A stretch of DNA of 64,000 bases from Mangrovibacillus cuniculi (GTDB lineage: Bacteria > Bacillota > Bacilli > Bacillales > R1DC41), in the NCBI RefSeq assembly GCF_015482585.1, contig NZ_CP049742.1, forward strand, positions 950,501-1,014,500, read 5' to 3'. The first letter of the stretch is position 1. Each line of letters begins with the position of its first letter. The notes under the pieces are model-generated. The model was given only the letters and a program-made list of their open reading frames with translations. It was not told the DNA's origin and did no database searches. Positions 35,220 to 44,578 of this stretch are shown piece by piece. The translations under genes were made by a program, and so were the position numbers.

Positions 35220-35975
35220 ATGACGCAGCCTACAATGCATGATGAACAGGCACAATGGGAAGTATGGACGCAAACAAAAGACCCTGAAATTGGTGATATA
35301 TTAGTTAAGAGATATATGCCACTAGTCCAATATCATGTTCAACGAATAGGTGTTGGACTTCCGAAAAACGTTTCACGCGAAGATATCCGTAGTTTAGGAC
35401 TAATGGGACTTTATGATGCACTTCAAAAGTTTGATGCAAAAAGAGATTTAAAGTTTGATACCTATGCTTCCTTTCGAATTAGAGGTGCAATACTAGACGG
35501 GTTAAGGAAAGAAGATTGGTTACCAAGAAGTACAAGAGATAAAGCAAAAAAGATGGAGTTAGTAGTAGAAAAGTTAGAACAAAAGCTAATGAGATCTGCA
35601 ACAGCGGCAGAAATTGCTTCGGAAATGAATACGACGGAAGAAGATGTCTATCGTACGATGACAGAGTATTTTCATGCCAATATCTTATCCATGGATGAAC
35701 AAGTAAATGATACAGAAGATCGTGATGGTAGTAGTTTTGTCTTAAAAGATGAAAAAATTCTAACTCCAGAAGAAAGTATCTTGCATAATGAAAGGCTTGC
35801 AGAGTTAACAGACTCAATTACCCTCCTTTCAGAAAAAGAACAATTAGTATTGAGTTTATTCTACAAAGAAGAAATGACACTAACTGAAATTGGGGAGATA
35901 CTTCAACTATCTACTTCAAGAATTTCACAAATTCATTCAAAAGCTATTTTTAAGTTGAAAAAGCAGTTATTGTAA
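35220..35975 (+). CDS. sigD: Motility sigma factor SigD (FliA/sigma-28)
   Basis: Directs RNA polymerase to late flagellar, autolysin and chemoreceptor genes. From ATG 35220 (after GAGGAGGGG) it has 251 residues; the frame extends upstream to a TTG without a ribosome site. Region 2 is DALQKFDAKRDLKFDTYASFRIRGAILDGLRKEDWLPRSTRDKAKK near 68. Region 3 follows. Region 4 helix-turn-helix is EEMTLTEIGEILQLSTSRISQIHSKAIFKLKKQL. Its far-downstream place in the operon, over 26 kb from the first gene, is where transcript abundance is known to limit motility in B. subtilis. Confidence 0.97.
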   Translation: MTQPTMHDEQAQWEVWTQTKDPEIGDILVKRYMPLVQYHVQRIGVGLPKNVSREDIRSLGLMGLYDALQKFDAKRDLKFDTYASFRIRGAILDGLRKEDWLPRSTRDKAKKMELVVEKLEQKLMRSATAAEIASEMNTTEEDVYRTMTEYFHANILSMDEQVNDTEDRDGSSFVLKDEKILTPEESILHNERLAELTDSITLLSEKEQLVLSLFYKEEMTLTEIGEILQLSTSRISQIHSKAIFKLKKQLL

Positions 35976-36000
35976 ACGGAATCCTTGAAAAGGGTGTGAT

Positions 36001-36315
36001 ATGATGACGCTAAAAGCTATAGAAATGCAAGTTGCTTTACCTAGAACAATAGATGCAGGTAAACTTTCTGAACAAATGCAACAAAGAGGACAAATAGCTC
36101 AATCGGTCATTGCTGATGAAGCGATAAAAAAGCAAGAACGAGAAAGAAAAGTCGTTTCCCAAAAAGAACAAGTTTATAAAAGTAAGAATTCGTTAGAAAA
36201 TAATACTCCACAAACTAGTAATAATAACGGAGAACCAAAAGTATCAGAGCAAAGAAGAAAGAATTCTCTGGGTGAACACCCCTATAAAGGGAAGTCAGTT
36301 GACTATTCAGGTTAG
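36001..36315 (+). CDS. Small soluble protein of unknown function after sigD
   Basis: A 104-residue hydrophilic protein starting MMTLKAIEMQVALPRTIDAGKLSEQMQQRGQIAQSVIADEAIKKQERERK. The first 45 residues look like a conserved family I have seen in Bacilli near sigD or rpsB; the rest (about 50-104) is Asn/Ser/Lys-rich and probably disordered. No membrane span, signal or enzymatic motif is visible. AAAGGGTGTGAT precedes the ATG (36001; 36004 is an alternative). It lies 25 bp after sigD and 8 bp before the swrB-like gene, so it belongs to the operon. Function unknown. Confidence 0.78.
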   Translation: MMTLKAIEMQVALPRTIDAGKLSEQMQQRGQIAQSVIADEAIKKQERERKVVSQKEQVYKSKNSLENNTPQTSNNNGEPKVSEQRRKNSLGEHPYKGKSVDYSG

Positions 36316-36323
36316 GAGTTAAT

Positions 36324-36809
36324 ATGTTACCATTCGTCATTAGTATTATTTTTATCATCCAAATAATTTTAGTACTGGCTGTTATCAATCTTACATTGAG
36401 ACAAAATAGAATACTAGAAACAGAGAAGTCACAGGAAAGAGCTGTTCGTGAGTTAGAGGAAACAATGGCTTCTTTTATAGTAGAAATGAAAGAAGAGAAT
36501 GACAAGTTTATTCAACAGCTAACTCTGGTGAAGAGAAGAGAACCAGTAGTGAATAGGGAAGAAGAAGTAGAAAGCAGAAAAAATGATGCTTCTTTAAACA
36601 GTCTACCTACTGAATTAATAAGTAAAAGGCAAGCGACTTCTGCATACAAAAACAATATAGAAAATCAGAAGCCACCTACCTTAACCTTTGAAGAAAAAGT
36701 AGAAAAGCTCCATTCTGAAGGTCATTCAGCAGCTGCAATTGCTAAATTATTTAATAAAGGAACGACAGAAATCGAGTTATTACTAAAATTTCGCCAAAAA
36801 GAGCAATGA
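36324..36809 (+). CDS. swrB: SwrB-like (YlxL) membrane protein, end of fla/che operon
   Basis: A 161-residue protein with one N-terminal membrane span (about 2-24, LPFVISIIFIIQIILVLAVINLTL). A coiled coil covers about 28-70, then a variable middle. The C-terminal conserved piece is FEEKVEKLHSEGHSAAAIAKLFNKGTTEIELLLKFRQ, which looks like a helix-turn-helix fold. This architecture and its place after sigD fit SwrB, which in B. subtilis promotes basal-body completion and SigD activity. Overall similarity to SwrB is low, so the symbol is by architecture and position. Confidence 0.75.
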   Translation: MLPFVISIIFIIQIILVLAVINLTLRQNRILETEKSQERAVRELEETMASFIVEMKEENDKFIQQLTLVKRREPVVNREEEVESRKNDASLNSLPTELISKRQATSAYKNNIENQKPPTLTFEEKVEKLHSEGHSAAAIAKLFNKGTTEIELLLKFRQKEQ

Positions 36810-36831
36810 AATTCTTGATTGCTCTTTTTTT
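36796..36831 (+). terminator. Intrinsic terminator of the fla/che operon
   Basis: A 12-bp stem (36796-36807 with 36818-36829) runs into a T-run to 36831. The 5' arm overlaps the last codons of the swrB-like gene. It is the first clear intrinsic terminator I see after flgB. Confidence 0.85.
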
Positions 36832-36875
36832 ATGTGCTATATTAACTAACGGTGTAACTACACACGTTCTCTGAT

Positions 36876-36913
36876 TTATAGTATGGTGCTAGAAAATTTC
36901 TAGTGTGCTATAA
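36876..36913 (+). promoter_or_regulatory. Nested inverted repeat in the rpsB leader
   Basis: TTATAG (36876-36881) pairs with CTATAA (36908-36913). Inside it CTAGA (36889-36893) pairs with TCTAG (36899-36903). The structure lies about 50 nt before rpsB. Several ribosomal-protein mRNAs are controlled by such leaders, but I cannot match this to a defined S2 leader; it could also overlap the promoter (TATAGT at 36877). Confidence 0.35.
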
Positions 36914-36960
36914 AGATGATGAGAGCGGAGGAGAATTAAAACCATTAGGAGGAAACACAC

Positions 36961-37689
36961 ATGTCAGTAATTTCTATGAAACAATTGCTAGAAGCTGGTG
37001 TACATTTCGGACACCAAACACGTCGTTGGAACCCAAAAATGAAGAAGTATATCTTCACAGAGCGTAACGGAATCTACATCATTGATCTTCAAAAGACAGT
37101 GAAAAAAGTAGAAGAAGCTTATAACTTCGTTCGTGAACTTTCTGCTAACAACGGAACAATTCTTTTCGTTGGTACAAAGAAACAAGCTCAAGAATCAGTT
37201 AAAGAAGAAGCTGAGCGTTCTGGAATGTACTACATCAACCAACGTTGGTTAGGTGGAACGTTAACAAACTTTGGTACAATTCAAAAACGTATTGCTCGTC
37301 TTAAAGAAATCGAGCGTATGGAAGAAGATGGAACTTTCGCAGTTCTACCAAAGAAAGAAGTTGTACAACTTAAAAAAGAACATGAGCGTCTTGTTAAATT
37401 CCTAGGCGGAATTAAAGACATGAAATCTATTCCTGATGCATTATTCATCATCGATCCTCGTAAAGAGCGTATCGCTGTTGCAGAAGCACGCAAATTAAAC
37501 ATCCCTATCGTTGGTATTGTTGATACAAACTGTGATCCAGATGAAATCGACTACGTTATCCCAGCGAATGACGATGCTATCCGTGCAGTAAAACTTCTTA
37601 CAGGTAAAATTGCAGATGCAATCCTAGAATCGAAGCAAGGCGAAGAAACAGCTGAAGTTGAAACAGCTGAAGTTACTGCTGCTGAGTAA
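36961..37689 (+). CDS. rpsB: Small ribosomal subunit protein uS2
   Basis: Ribosomal protein S2 at the back of the 30S head-body junction. It has 242 residues. Sequence landmarks are [41 protein letters not shown] and [20 protein letters not shown], with [30 protein letters not shown]. The acidic C-terminal tail ([14 protein letters not shown]) is repeated. TTAGGAGG lies 8-9 nt upstream. Codon use is visibly biased to preferred codons such as CGT, in line with high expression. Confidence 0.98.
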   Translation: MSVISMKQLLEAGVHFGHQTRRWNPKMKKYIFTERNGIYIIDLQKTVKKVEEAYNFVRELSANNGTILFVGTKKQAQESVKEEAERSGMYYINQRWLGGTLTNFGTIQKRIARLKEIERMEEDGTFAVLPKKEVVQLKKEHERLVKFLGGIKDMKSIPDALFIIDPRKERIAVAEARKLNIPIVGIVDTNCDPDEIDYVIPANDDAIRAVKLLTGKIADAILESKQGEETAEVETAEVTAAE

Positions 37690-37730
37690 TTCGTAATCAA
37701 GCTGAATGAGGAATTGTTCAGTCTTTAGGA

Positions 37731-37770
37731 AAAAGGTGATAAGTGGAGCGACACCCTTATCACTTTTTTT
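37731..37770 (+). terminator. Terminator-like hairpin between rpsB and tsf
   Basis: A stem of up to 13 bp (37731-37743 with 37756-37768, core GTGATAAG/CTTATCAC) is followed directly by a run of Ts. It may end or attenuate the rpsB transcript, so part of tsf expression would rely on readthrough or a separate promoter. Confidence 0.75.
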
Positions 37771-37842
37771 TGAGAATCGGACAACCCTCATTTAGTCACT
37801 ATATTAATATGACTACATATTCATATGAAGGAGGCAACCAAC

Positions 37843-38724
37843 ATGGCGGTTACAGCTCAATTGGTTAAAGAACTACGTGAAAAAACTGGTGCAGGTATGA
37901 TGGACTGCAAAAAAGCATTAACAGAAACAGGTGGAGACATCGATAAAGCGATCGATTTCTTACGTGAAAAAGGTATTGCGAAAGCTGCTAAGAAAGCAGA
38001 TCGTATTGCTGCAGAAGGTACAACTTTCACACTAAGCAGTGGTAACGAAGCAGTTATCCTTGAAGTAAACTCTGAGACAGATTTCGTTGCAAAAAACGAA
38101 AACTTCCAAAAGTTAGTTAAGGAACTTGCTGAGCATTTACTATCTCAAAAACCAGAATCTTCTGAAGCTGCTTTAACTTCAACTATGCCTAACGGTAATA
38201 CTGTTGAAGCTACAATCAACTCTGCTATCGCTACAATCGGAGAAAAACTTTCTCTACGTCGTTTCACAATTCTTACAAAAACAGATAACGATGCTTTTGG
38301 TGAATACCTGCACATGGGTGGACGTATCGGAGTACTAACAGTTCTTGAAGGTACAACTGATGCTTCTGTTGCAAAAGATATCGCTCTTCATGCAGCAGCT
38401 TTAAACCCTAAGTATGTATCTCGCGACGAAGTTTCTGCAGAAGAAACAGAGCGTGAGCGTGAAGTATTAACACAACAAGCTCTAAACGAAGGTAAACCTG
38501 AAAACATCGTAGCAAAAATGGTTGAAGGCCGTCTAAGCAAATTCTTCGAAGATATTTGTATCGTAGACCAAGCATTCGTTAAAAACCCAGATCAAAAAGT
38601 ACGTCAGTACGTTGAATCTAAAGGTGCTACAATTAAAACTTTCGTTCGTTATGAAGTAGGAGAAGGTATCGAGAAGCGTCAAGATAACTTTGCTGAAGAA
38701 GTAATGAGCCAAGTGAAAAAATAA
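37843..38724 (+). CDS. tsf: Elongation factor Ts
   Basis: Guanine nucleotide exchange factor for EF-Tu. From ATG 37843 it has 293 residues ([44 protein letters not shown]), after AAGGAGG at 37828-37834; the in-frame ATG at 37825 is upstream of that site. The [10 protein letters not shown] motif that contacts EF-Tu lies near residue 80. It contains the N-terminal UBA-like domain, a core and a coiled region. Codon use indicates high expression. Confidence 0.98.
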   Translation: MAVTAQLVKELREKTGAGMMDCKKALTETGGDIDKAIDFLREKGIAKAAKKADRIAAEGTTFTLSSGNEAVILEVNSETDFVAKNENFQKLVKELAEHLLSQKPESSEAALTSTMPNGNTVEATINSAIATIGEKLSLRRFTILTKTDNDAFGEYLHMGGRIGVLTVLEGTTDASVAKDIALHAAALNPKYVSRDEVSAEETEREREVLTQQALNEGKPENIVAKMVEGRLSKFFEDICIVDQAFVKNPDQKVRQYVESKGATIKTFVRYEVGEGIEKRQDNFAEEVMSQVKK

Positions 38725-38783
38725 TTGTAGAATTCCTACAAAATATTTTCCAAAACGGGGAGCACATAGTGTTCCCTATTTTT
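38725..38783 (+). terminator. Hairpin and terminator after tsf
   Basis: TTGTAG (38725-38730) pairs with CTACAA (38736-38741). A second stem, GGGAGCAC (38758-38765) with 38769-38776 (one G-T pair), is followed by TATTTTT. The second is a fair intrinsic terminator. Confidence 0.65.
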
Positions 38784-38846
38784 AAGTAATTAAATGAACT
38801 ATTTCAGCATTCCTTATGAATGACTAAAACGTCTGGGGGTTACACA

Positions 38847-39569
38847 ATGACGAATCCAAAATACAAACGCGTCGTGCTAAAGCTTAGTGGTGAAGCATTA
38901 GCTGGAGATCAAGGATACGGAATTAATCCTTCTGTAGTGAAATCTGTATCAGATCAAATCAAAGAATTGCATGAACTAGGTGTCGAAGTCGCAGTAGTTG
39001 TTGGTGGCGGAAACATTTGGCGAGGTAAAGTCGGTAGTGAGATGGGTATGGACCGTGCATCAGCGGATTACATGGGAATGCTTGCTACAGTAATGAATTC
39101 ACTGGCACTTCAAGATTCATTGGAGAATATCGGTGTATCAACTCGAGTGCAAACTTCCATTGATATGCGTCAAGTAGCAGAACCATACATTCGTCGTCGT
39201 GCAATCCGACACCTGGAAAAGAAGCGCGTTGTAATTTTCGCTGCTGGAACAGGTAACCCGTATTTCTCAACTGATACAACTGCAGCATTACGTGCAGCGG
39301 AAATTGATGCTGAAGTGATCTTAATGGCTAAAAATAATGTGGATGGAGTATACACTGCTGATCCAAAGATTGATAAGAACGCAACTAAGTATGAAGAGCT
39401 TTCCTACTTAGATGTACTTAAAGATGGATTAGCTGTTATGGATTCCACTGCATCATCTTTATGTATGGACAATGATATCCCATTAGTCGTATTCTCCATT
39501 ATGGAGAACGGAAATATCAAACGCGCAGTTATGGGCGAAAATATCGGTACAATTGTTAGGGGGAAATAA
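38847..39569 (+). CDS. pyrH: UMP kinase
   Basis: Phosphorylates UMP to UDP, a hexameric enzyme of the amino acid kinase fold unlike eukaryotic UMP kinases. From ATG 38847 it has 240 residues ([26 protein letters not shown]), the B. subtilis length, 7 nt after GGGGGT. Landmarks are [14 protein letters not shown] near 52, the [16 protein letters not shown] region, and [23 protein letters not shown]. The stop is close to two possible frr starts. The rpsB-tsf-pyrH-frr order is conserved widely. Confidence 0.97.
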   Translation: MTNPKYKRVVLKLSGEALAGDQGYGINPSVVKSVSDQIKELHELGVEVAVVVGGGNIWRGKVGSEMGMDRASADYMGMLATVMNSLALQDSLENIGVSTRVQTSIDMRQVAEPYIRRRAIRHLEKKRVVIFAAGTGNPYFSTDTTAALRAAEIDAEVILMAKNNVDGVYTADPKIDKNATKYEELSYLDVLKDGLAVMDSTASSLCMDNDIPLVVFSIMENGNIKRAVMGENIGTIVRGK

Positions 39570-39571
39570 TG

Positions 39572-40129
39572 ATGGCAAAGCAAGTAATGTCAAGCACAAA
39601 AGAGCGTATGGAGAAAGCTATTCAGTCGTTCTCTCGTGAATTAGCTTCTATTCGTGCAGGTCGTGCTAATGCTTCTTTACTAGATCGCATTGAAGTAGAA
39701 TACTATGGTGCTATGACACCTATCAACCAAATGGCTGGAATCTCTGTTCCAGAAGCAAGATTACTTAGCATTCAGCCTTATGACAAGTCCATTTTAGGTG
39801 ATATTGAAAAGGCTATTTTAAAGTCTGATCTTGGGTTAACACCTTCAAATGATGGCTCAATCATTCGACTAACTATTCCTCCATTAACGGAAGAGCGTCG
39901 TAAAGAATTAGTGAAACTTGTGAAAAAAGAGGCAGAAGAAGCGAAAGTAGCAGTACGTAACATCCGTCGTGATGCGAATGATGATCTGAAGAAGCTAGAA
40001 AAGAACGGTGAACTTACGGAAGATGATCAACGCGGTTACTCTGAAGATGTTCAAAAGCTAACAGATGATTTCATTGCAAAAATTGATAAATTAGCTAAAG
40101 AGAAAGAAGAAGAAGTTCTTTCTGTATAA
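39572..40129 (+). CDS. frr: Ribosome recycling factor
   Basis: With EF-G, splits the post-termination ribosome. From ATG 39572 it has 185 residues ([38 protein letters not shown]), equal to B. subtilis; an ATG three bases earlier overlaps the pyrH stop and is also possible. Conserved segments include [37 protein letters not shown] and [41 protein letters not shown] is the ribosome site. A terminator follows. Confidence 0.97.
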   Translation: MAKQVMSSTKERMEKAIQSFSRELASIRAGRANASLLDRIEVEYYGAMTPINQMAGISVPEARLLSIQPYDKSILGDIEKAILKSDLGLTPSNDGSIIRLTIPPLTEERRKELVKLVKKEAEEAKVAVRNIRRDANDDLKKLEKNGELTEDDQRGYSEDVQKLTDDFIAKIDKLAKEKEEEVLSV

Positions 40130-40140
40130 TAAGCTAGTAA

Positions 40141-40192
40141 GAGGCTGCTAAAAATGTTTAACATATTAAACATTTTAGCGGCCTTTCCTTTT
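40141..40192 (+). terminator. Intrinsic terminator after frr
   Basis: A long stem runs from 40143-40160 to 40167-40183, with one T-G pair and one bulged A. It is followed by TTTCCTTTTATTT. It closes the tsf-pyrH-frr unit. Confidence 0.8.
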
Positions 40193-40295
40193 ATTTAAGC
40201 AATATAAAAGTAACCATAATAACATTATGTAAACTAATTTCGCTTTCGATTTGTAATTCATACTATTTATTCTTTTTATACATATTAATGACAAT

Positions 40296-40374
40296 AGGTA
40301 AATTAGAGAAATTTACCTGTTTATACGAGTATTTTTAGTAATTACAAGCTAAGCAATTGTTTTTTTGGTATGAT
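40296..40374 (+). promoter_or_regulatory. Inverted repeat and extended -10 promoter before uppS
   Basis: AGGTAAAT (40296-40303) is the exact complement of 40311-40318. Further on, TGGTATGAT at 40366-40374 is an extended -10 element (TGn then TATGAT); no good -35 is seen. The gap of 280 bp between frr and uppS has no gene. This promoter would serve uppS-cdsA and following genes. Confidence 0.45.
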
Positions 40375-40409
40375 AGTGATGCGCAGTTTGGTTACTGGAG
40401 GATTTGTCT

Positions 40410-41222
40410 ATGCTAAAGAAAATAAAAGATTGGGCGACTAAAACGAATAATTCACAAAAAGGAGTTCAATCATTAAAAGAACAAATAGTTCAATTGAAAC
40501 AAGGGGAAATCCCTGAACATATTGCAATAATTATGGATGGAAACGGGAGATGGGCAAAGAAACGAGCACTTCCAAGAATTGCTGGTCACCATGAAGGGAT
40601 GAAGGTAGTTAGAGAAACCACCCGCTTAGCTAATAATTTAGGTGTAAAAGCACTAACTCTTTATGCATTTTCTACTGAGAATTGGAAGAGACCTAAACTA
40701 GAAGTAGATTATTTAATGAAATTACCGGAAGAGTTTTTAGGAACATTTCTACCGGAACTGATTGAAGAAAATGTTCGCGTGACAATGATGGGTGACTCTA
40801 GCGCATTACCAAATCATACCAAGCGAGCGGTAGAGAATGCAATAAGTAAAACGTCTCATAATACCGGATTGGTTTTAAATTTTGCTCTTAATTATGGAAG
40901 TAGAGCAGAGATGTTATCAGGAATGAAAGATTTAATAGAAGACATAAAGCTAGGGAAAATAAGTACAAATGATATAACGGAAGAAAAGTATGCAGAATAC
41001 TTATACACATCTCACTTACCTGACCCTGATTTGTTAATTCGTACAAGTGGCGAAATCAGGTTAAGTAACTTTATGTTATGGCAATTAGCCTATACAGAAT
41101 TTTGGTTTACAGACGTGTTGTGGCCAGATTTTTCAAATGCTCATTTACTTGAAGCGATTGAAGTGTTTCAAGCACGTTCAAGGAGATATGGTGGTATTCC
41201 AAGCGAGGAGTCAAAATCATGA
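40410..41222 (+). CDS. uppS: Undecaprenyl diphosphate synthase
   Basis: Adds eight isopentenyl units in cis to farnesyl diphosphate, giving the C55 carrier for peptidoglycan and teichoic acids. From ATG 40410 (7 nt after GGAGGA) it has 270 residues. Catalytic Asp is in AIIMDGNGRWAKKRALPRIAGHHEGMK near 41. LTLYAFSTENWKRP and SGEIRLSNFMLWQLAYTEFWFTDVLWPDF carry the substrate-binding Arg and Glu residues. An N-terminal extension of about 35 Lys-rich residues is present. It overlaps cdsA by 4 nt. Confidence 0.97.
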   Translation: MLKKIKDWATKTNNSQKGVQSLKEQIVQLKQGEIPEHIAIIMDGNGRWAKKRALPRIAGHHEGMKVVRETTRLANNLGVKALTLYAFSTENWKRPKLEVDYLMKLPEEFLGTFLPELIEENVRVTMMGDSSALPNHTKRAVENAISKTSHNTGLVLNFALNYGSRAEMLSGMKDLIEDIKLGKISTNDITEEKYAEYLYTSHLPDPDLLIRTSGEIRLSNFMLWQLAYTEFWFTDVLWPDFSNAHLLEAIEVFQARSRRYGGIPSEESKS

Positions 41223-42013
41223 AGCAAAGAATTATTACTGCTGTAATTGCTGCAGCGATCTTTTTACCAATCGTAGTGTATGGAAAAGCTCCATTTACCG
41301 CAGTGATCTATTTATTAGCAACAGTTGGATTATATGAATTGTTAAGAATGAAACGAATACCCTTACTTTCCATACCAGGGATAATTTCATTAGTATTATT
41401 ATGGATTTTTTTACTCCCTTCACAATATAGTGAGTATATGGGACAACTATATGTCATGAAAATTGAACTAGCGCTTTTCGGTGTCTTGTTATTTCTAACA
41501 TATACAGTAGTTACAAAGAATCGATTTACATTTGATGATGTAGCATTTGCAACTTTAGGAACGTTATATGTCGGAATTGGCTTCTACTATTTCATTGAAA
41601 CTAGAGCTGCTGATTCAGGATTAGAGTATCTGTTTTTCGCGTTATTTGTTGTATGGGCTACAGATTCAGGAGCTTATTTTGTTGGACGAGCGATTGGGAA
41701 ACGAAAACTTTGGCCAGATATTAGCCCAAACAAAACTATTGAAGGTTTTGTAGGTGGAATTGTTTGTGCATTAATCGTAGGGTTCTTATTTATTCAATTC
41801 TCTACTATTGATGCAGGTATCGTACAGTTTATTATTGTGACTATTATTTTATCTGTCTTTGGTCAAATTGGTGATTTGGTAGAATCTGCACTAAAACGAC
41901 ATTATGATGTCAAGGATTCGGGAAACATCTTACCTGGACATGGTGGGGTTCTAGACCGCTTTGATAGTTTATTGTTTGTCCTACCATTGTTGCATATCTT
42001 ACAATTCATTTAA
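41219..42013 (+). CDS. cdsA: Phosphatidate cytidylyltransferase
   Basis: Membrane enzyme making CDP-diacylglycerol from phosphatidic acid and CTP, the branch point of phospholipid synthesis. It has 264 residues and about eight membrane helices. The CDS signature is intact near the C-terminus: GQIGDLVESALKRHYDVKDSGNILPGHGGVLDRFDSLLFV. SGAYFVGRAIGKRKLWPDISPNKTIEGFVGG precedes it. The ATG overlaps uppS, with GAGGAGTC upstream. Confidence 0.97.
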   Translation: MKQRIITAVIAAAIFLPIVVYGKAPFTAVIYLLATVGLYELLRMKRIPLLSIPGIISLVLLWIFLLPSQYSEYMGQLYVMKIELALFGVLLFLTYTVVTKNRFTFDDVAFATLGTLYVGIGFYYFIETRAADSGLEYLFFALFVVWATDSGAYFVGRAIGKRKLWPDISPNKTIEGFVGGIVCALIVGFLFIQFSTIDAGIVQFIIVTIILSVFGQIGDLVESALKRHYDVKDSGNILPGHGGVLDRFDSLLFVLPLLHILQFI

Positions 42014-42029
42014 GTAATAGCAAATGGAT

Positions 42030-42065
42030 AACTAATTTACACATGACATGCTATGCAAATTAGTT
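42030..42065 (+). repeat. Hairpin between cdsA and dxr
   Basis: AACTAATTT (42030-42038) is the exact complement of 42057-42065, with an 18-nt loop. It has no T-run. It could be a weak attenuator or mRNA-stability element in the uppS-proS operon. Confidence 0.35.
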
Positions 42066-42100
42066 GGCTAATCGAAAACGTCAGTTGTTGAGGTGATGGG

Positions 42101-43243
42101 ATGAGAAGAATTAGTTTATTGGGGGCATCCGGATCTATTGGAACGCAGACGATAGATGTTATTAATACGCATCAAGAGGAATTCGCATTAGTTGGTTTAT
42201 CTGTTGGTCGTAATATAGGGTATCTAAGAGAGGTGCTGGCTAACCATCAACCTAAAATCGTATCTGTCCAAAATAAAGAAGATGCACAAACGTTAGCAAT
42301 GGAATACCCAAAGACTCACTTTACTTATGGTTCTGAAGGGTTGATTGAGGTAGCTACCGAAGAAACAGCGGATGTTTTAGTGAATGCAGTGATTGGTAGT
42401 GTTGGCCTAGAGCCGACACTCCAAGCTATTGAAGCAGGGAAAGTGATCGCTTTAGCTAATAAGGAAACACTTGTTACTGCTGGTCATCTTGTCATGAATG
42501 CTGCAAGAGAAAAAGGTGTACCCGTTCTACCAATTGACAGTGAGCATTCAGCTATCTATCAGTGTTTAAACGGAGAGAATCCAAAAGATGTAGAACGGTT
42601 AGTTATTACAGCTTCAGGTGGAAGCTTTAGAGATCTCAATAGATCTCAATTAGCGAATGTGACAGTTGAGGACGCTTTAAATCATCCTAACTGGTCTATG
42701 GGATCGAAAATCACAATTGATTCAGCGACAATGATGAATAAAGGATTAGAAGTTATTGAAGCGCACTGGCTCTTTGATTTACCTTATCAAAAGATTGATT
42801 GCTTACTTCATAAGGAAAGTATCATTCACTCTATGGTTGAGTTTCACGACGGCTCTGTAATGGCTCAATTAGGTACACCAGATATGAGAGTGCCTATTCA
42901 ATATGCATTAACGTATCCAAAGAGATTGAGTCTGCCTCAAACGAAGAGATTAAGGCTCGAGGAATATCAAACGCTTCATTTTAAACAAATGGACTTTGAA
43001 CGATATCATGCTTTGCAGTTAGCGTATGAAGCTGGTAAAATCGGTGGAACGATGACAACCGTATTAAATGCCGCTAATGAAGTTGCAGTAGCACAATTTC
43101 TTAACAAACAGATCTCTTTCCTTCAAATTGAAGAAGTGATTGAGAAAGCAATGAATCGTCACAATGTGATAAATGAGCCAACACTAGAACAAATTCAAGA
43201 GGTTGACGTAGAGACGAGACGCTATGTCGATAGCCTTAACTAA
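42101..43243 (+). CDS. dxr: 1-deoxy-D-xylulose 5-phosphate reductoisomerase
   Basis: Second enzyme of the MEP isoprenoid pathway, making MEP with NADPH; it supplies precursors for UppS two genes upstream. It has 380 residues. NADPH site: [16 protein letters not shown] at the N-terminus. Active-site segments are [12 protein letters not shown] near 126, [25 protein letters not shown] near 178, and [43 protein letters not shown] precedes the ATG. Confidence 0.98.
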   Translation: MRRISLLGASGSIGTQTIDVINTHQEEFALVGLSVGRNIGYLREVLANHQPKIVSVQNKEDAQTLAMEYPKTHFTYGSEGLIEVATEETADVLVNAVIGSVGLEPTLQAIEAGKVIALANKETLVTAGHLVMNAAREKGVPVLPIDSEHSAIYQCLNGENPKDVERLVITASGGSFRDLNRSQLANVTVEDALNHPNWSMGSKITIDSATMMNKGLEVIEAHWLFDLPYQKIDCLLHKESIIHSMVEFHDGSVMAQLGTPDMRVPIQYALTYPKRLSLPQTKRLRLEEYQTLHFKQMDFERYHALQLAYEAGKIGGTMTTVLNAANEVAVAQFLNKQISFLQIEEVIEKAMNRHNVINEPTLEQIQEVDVETRRYVDSLN

Positions 43244-43258
43244 GGTGGGGATATTGTA

Positions 43259-44524
43259 ATGGAAACGGTAATTGCGTTTATCGTCATATTTGGAGCTTTA
43301 GTTTTCTTTCATGAGTTAGGACATTTAGTTTTTGCAAAAAGAGCTGGAATTCTTTGTCGTGAGTTTGCAATAGGTTTTGGACCAAAAGTGCTTGCATTTA
43401 AAAAGAATGAAACTTTGTATACCATAAGGTTGTTGCCCCTTGGTGGTTATGTGAGAATGGCTGGTGAAGACCCAGAGGTAGTAGACCTAAAGCCTGGACA
43501 CAGAATTGGTATTGTAGAAAATACAGATGGGCTCGTGACAAAGATTATTTTATCTGGAAGAGACAAATATCCTACTTCTCGTGCTATTGAAGTTGAAGAA
43601 GCAGATTTAGAACACCAACTGTTTATTAAAGGGTATGAAGAAGGGGAAGAAAATTTACATAGGTTCTCTTTAGCGGAAGACGCACTAATTATTGATGGAC
43701 CAACTAAGACGCAAATTGCCCCGTGGAATAGACAATTTGCTTCTAAATCTCTTGGTCATCGTGCTATTACCATTTTCGCAGGGCCTTTAATGAACTTTGT
43801 CTTAGCTTTCTTTATCTTTGTTATAATTGGAATCTTACAAGGAGTTCCGTCTGATGCCCCTAGACTCGGGACAATAGAACCTTCAGGAGCTGCTGCTGAA
43901 GCAGGTCTAATAGAGGGTGATGAAATTGTCGCAATCGACGGAGAGAGAACGCCTTCATGGGAAGAGATTGTGAATAAAGTAAGACAACACCCTGGTGATG
44001 AACTTCAGTTTACTGTAAACAGAGATGGAGAAACGCTTCAATATGCAGTAACTCCGGAAACGGTGGAGGTAGAAACGGAAGAAGATTCGTATGGAAGAAT
44101 TGGGGTATATAACCCTGTAGAAAAATCTGCTTTCAAGTCCATTACATATGGATTAGAAGAAACAAAGAATTGGACAATACAGATCATTCGTATGTTAGGT
44201 CTATTAGTTACAGGGCAATTTTCTATTGATATGTTGTCTGGACCTGTAGGTATTTATAAATCGACAGAAATTGTTGCAGCATCTGGCATATATCAATTAA
44301 TGCGTTGGGCAGCAATTCTTAGTATTAATTTAGGGATAATGAACTTGCTTCCTATACCGGCACTTGACGGAGGACGCTTATTATTCTTCGCCGTTGAAGC
44401 AGTTAGAGGTAAGCCTATTGATCGACATAAAGAAGGTTTAGTCCATTTTGTTGGATTTGCTCTTTTAATGTTACTTATGTTAATTGTAACTTGGAATGAC
44501 ATTCAACATTTCTTCTTGCAGTAA
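43259..44524 (+). CDS. rseP: Site-2 metalloprotease RseP (RasP/YluC)
   Basis: Intramembrane zinc protease that cuts anti-sigma factors and remnant signal peptides. It has 421 residues. The zinc motif HELGH lies near residue 18 in the first membrane helix (VFFHELGHLVFAKRAG). A PDZ domain is at about 200-275 (GTIEPSGAAAEAGLIEGDEIVAIDGE). The third zinc ligand lies in NLLPIPALDGGRLLF near 367. A last membrane span ends the protein. About four membrane helices are visible. It is 15 nt after dxr. Confidence 0.97.
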   Translation: METVIAFIVIFGALVFFHELGHLVFAKRAGILCREFAIGFGPKVLAFKKNETLYTIRLLPLGGYVRMAGEDPEVVDLKPGHRIGIVENTDGLVTKIILSGRDKYPTSRAIEVEEADLEHQLFIKGYEEGEENLHRFSLAEDALIIDGPTKTQIAPWNRQFASKSLGHRAITIFAGPLMNFVLAFFIFVIIGILQGVPSDAPRLGTIEPSGAAAEAGLIEGDEIVAIDGERTPSWEEIVNKVRQHPGDELQFTVNRDGETLQYAVTPETVEVETEEDSYGRIGVYNPVEKSAFKSITYGLEETKNWTIQIIRMLGLLVTGQFSIDMLSGPVGIYKSTEIVAASGIYQLMRWAAILSINLGIMNLLPIPALDGGRLLFFAVEAVRGKPIDRHKEGLVHFVGFALLMLLMLIVTWNDIQHFFLQ

Positions 44525-44578
44525 CCAACTTTCGTAAGTAGAATAAGAGAATAGTTTATTAAATTAGAGGTGCTTGTA

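Noticed and set aside
41137-41337. A 66-codon open frame across the uppS-cdsA junction
   Set aside because: Shadow of uppS and cdsA, which are both well supported in other frames.
44525-44578. T-box riboswitch for proS
   Set aside because: The gap is only 54 bp and contains no T-box sequence or specifier stem.
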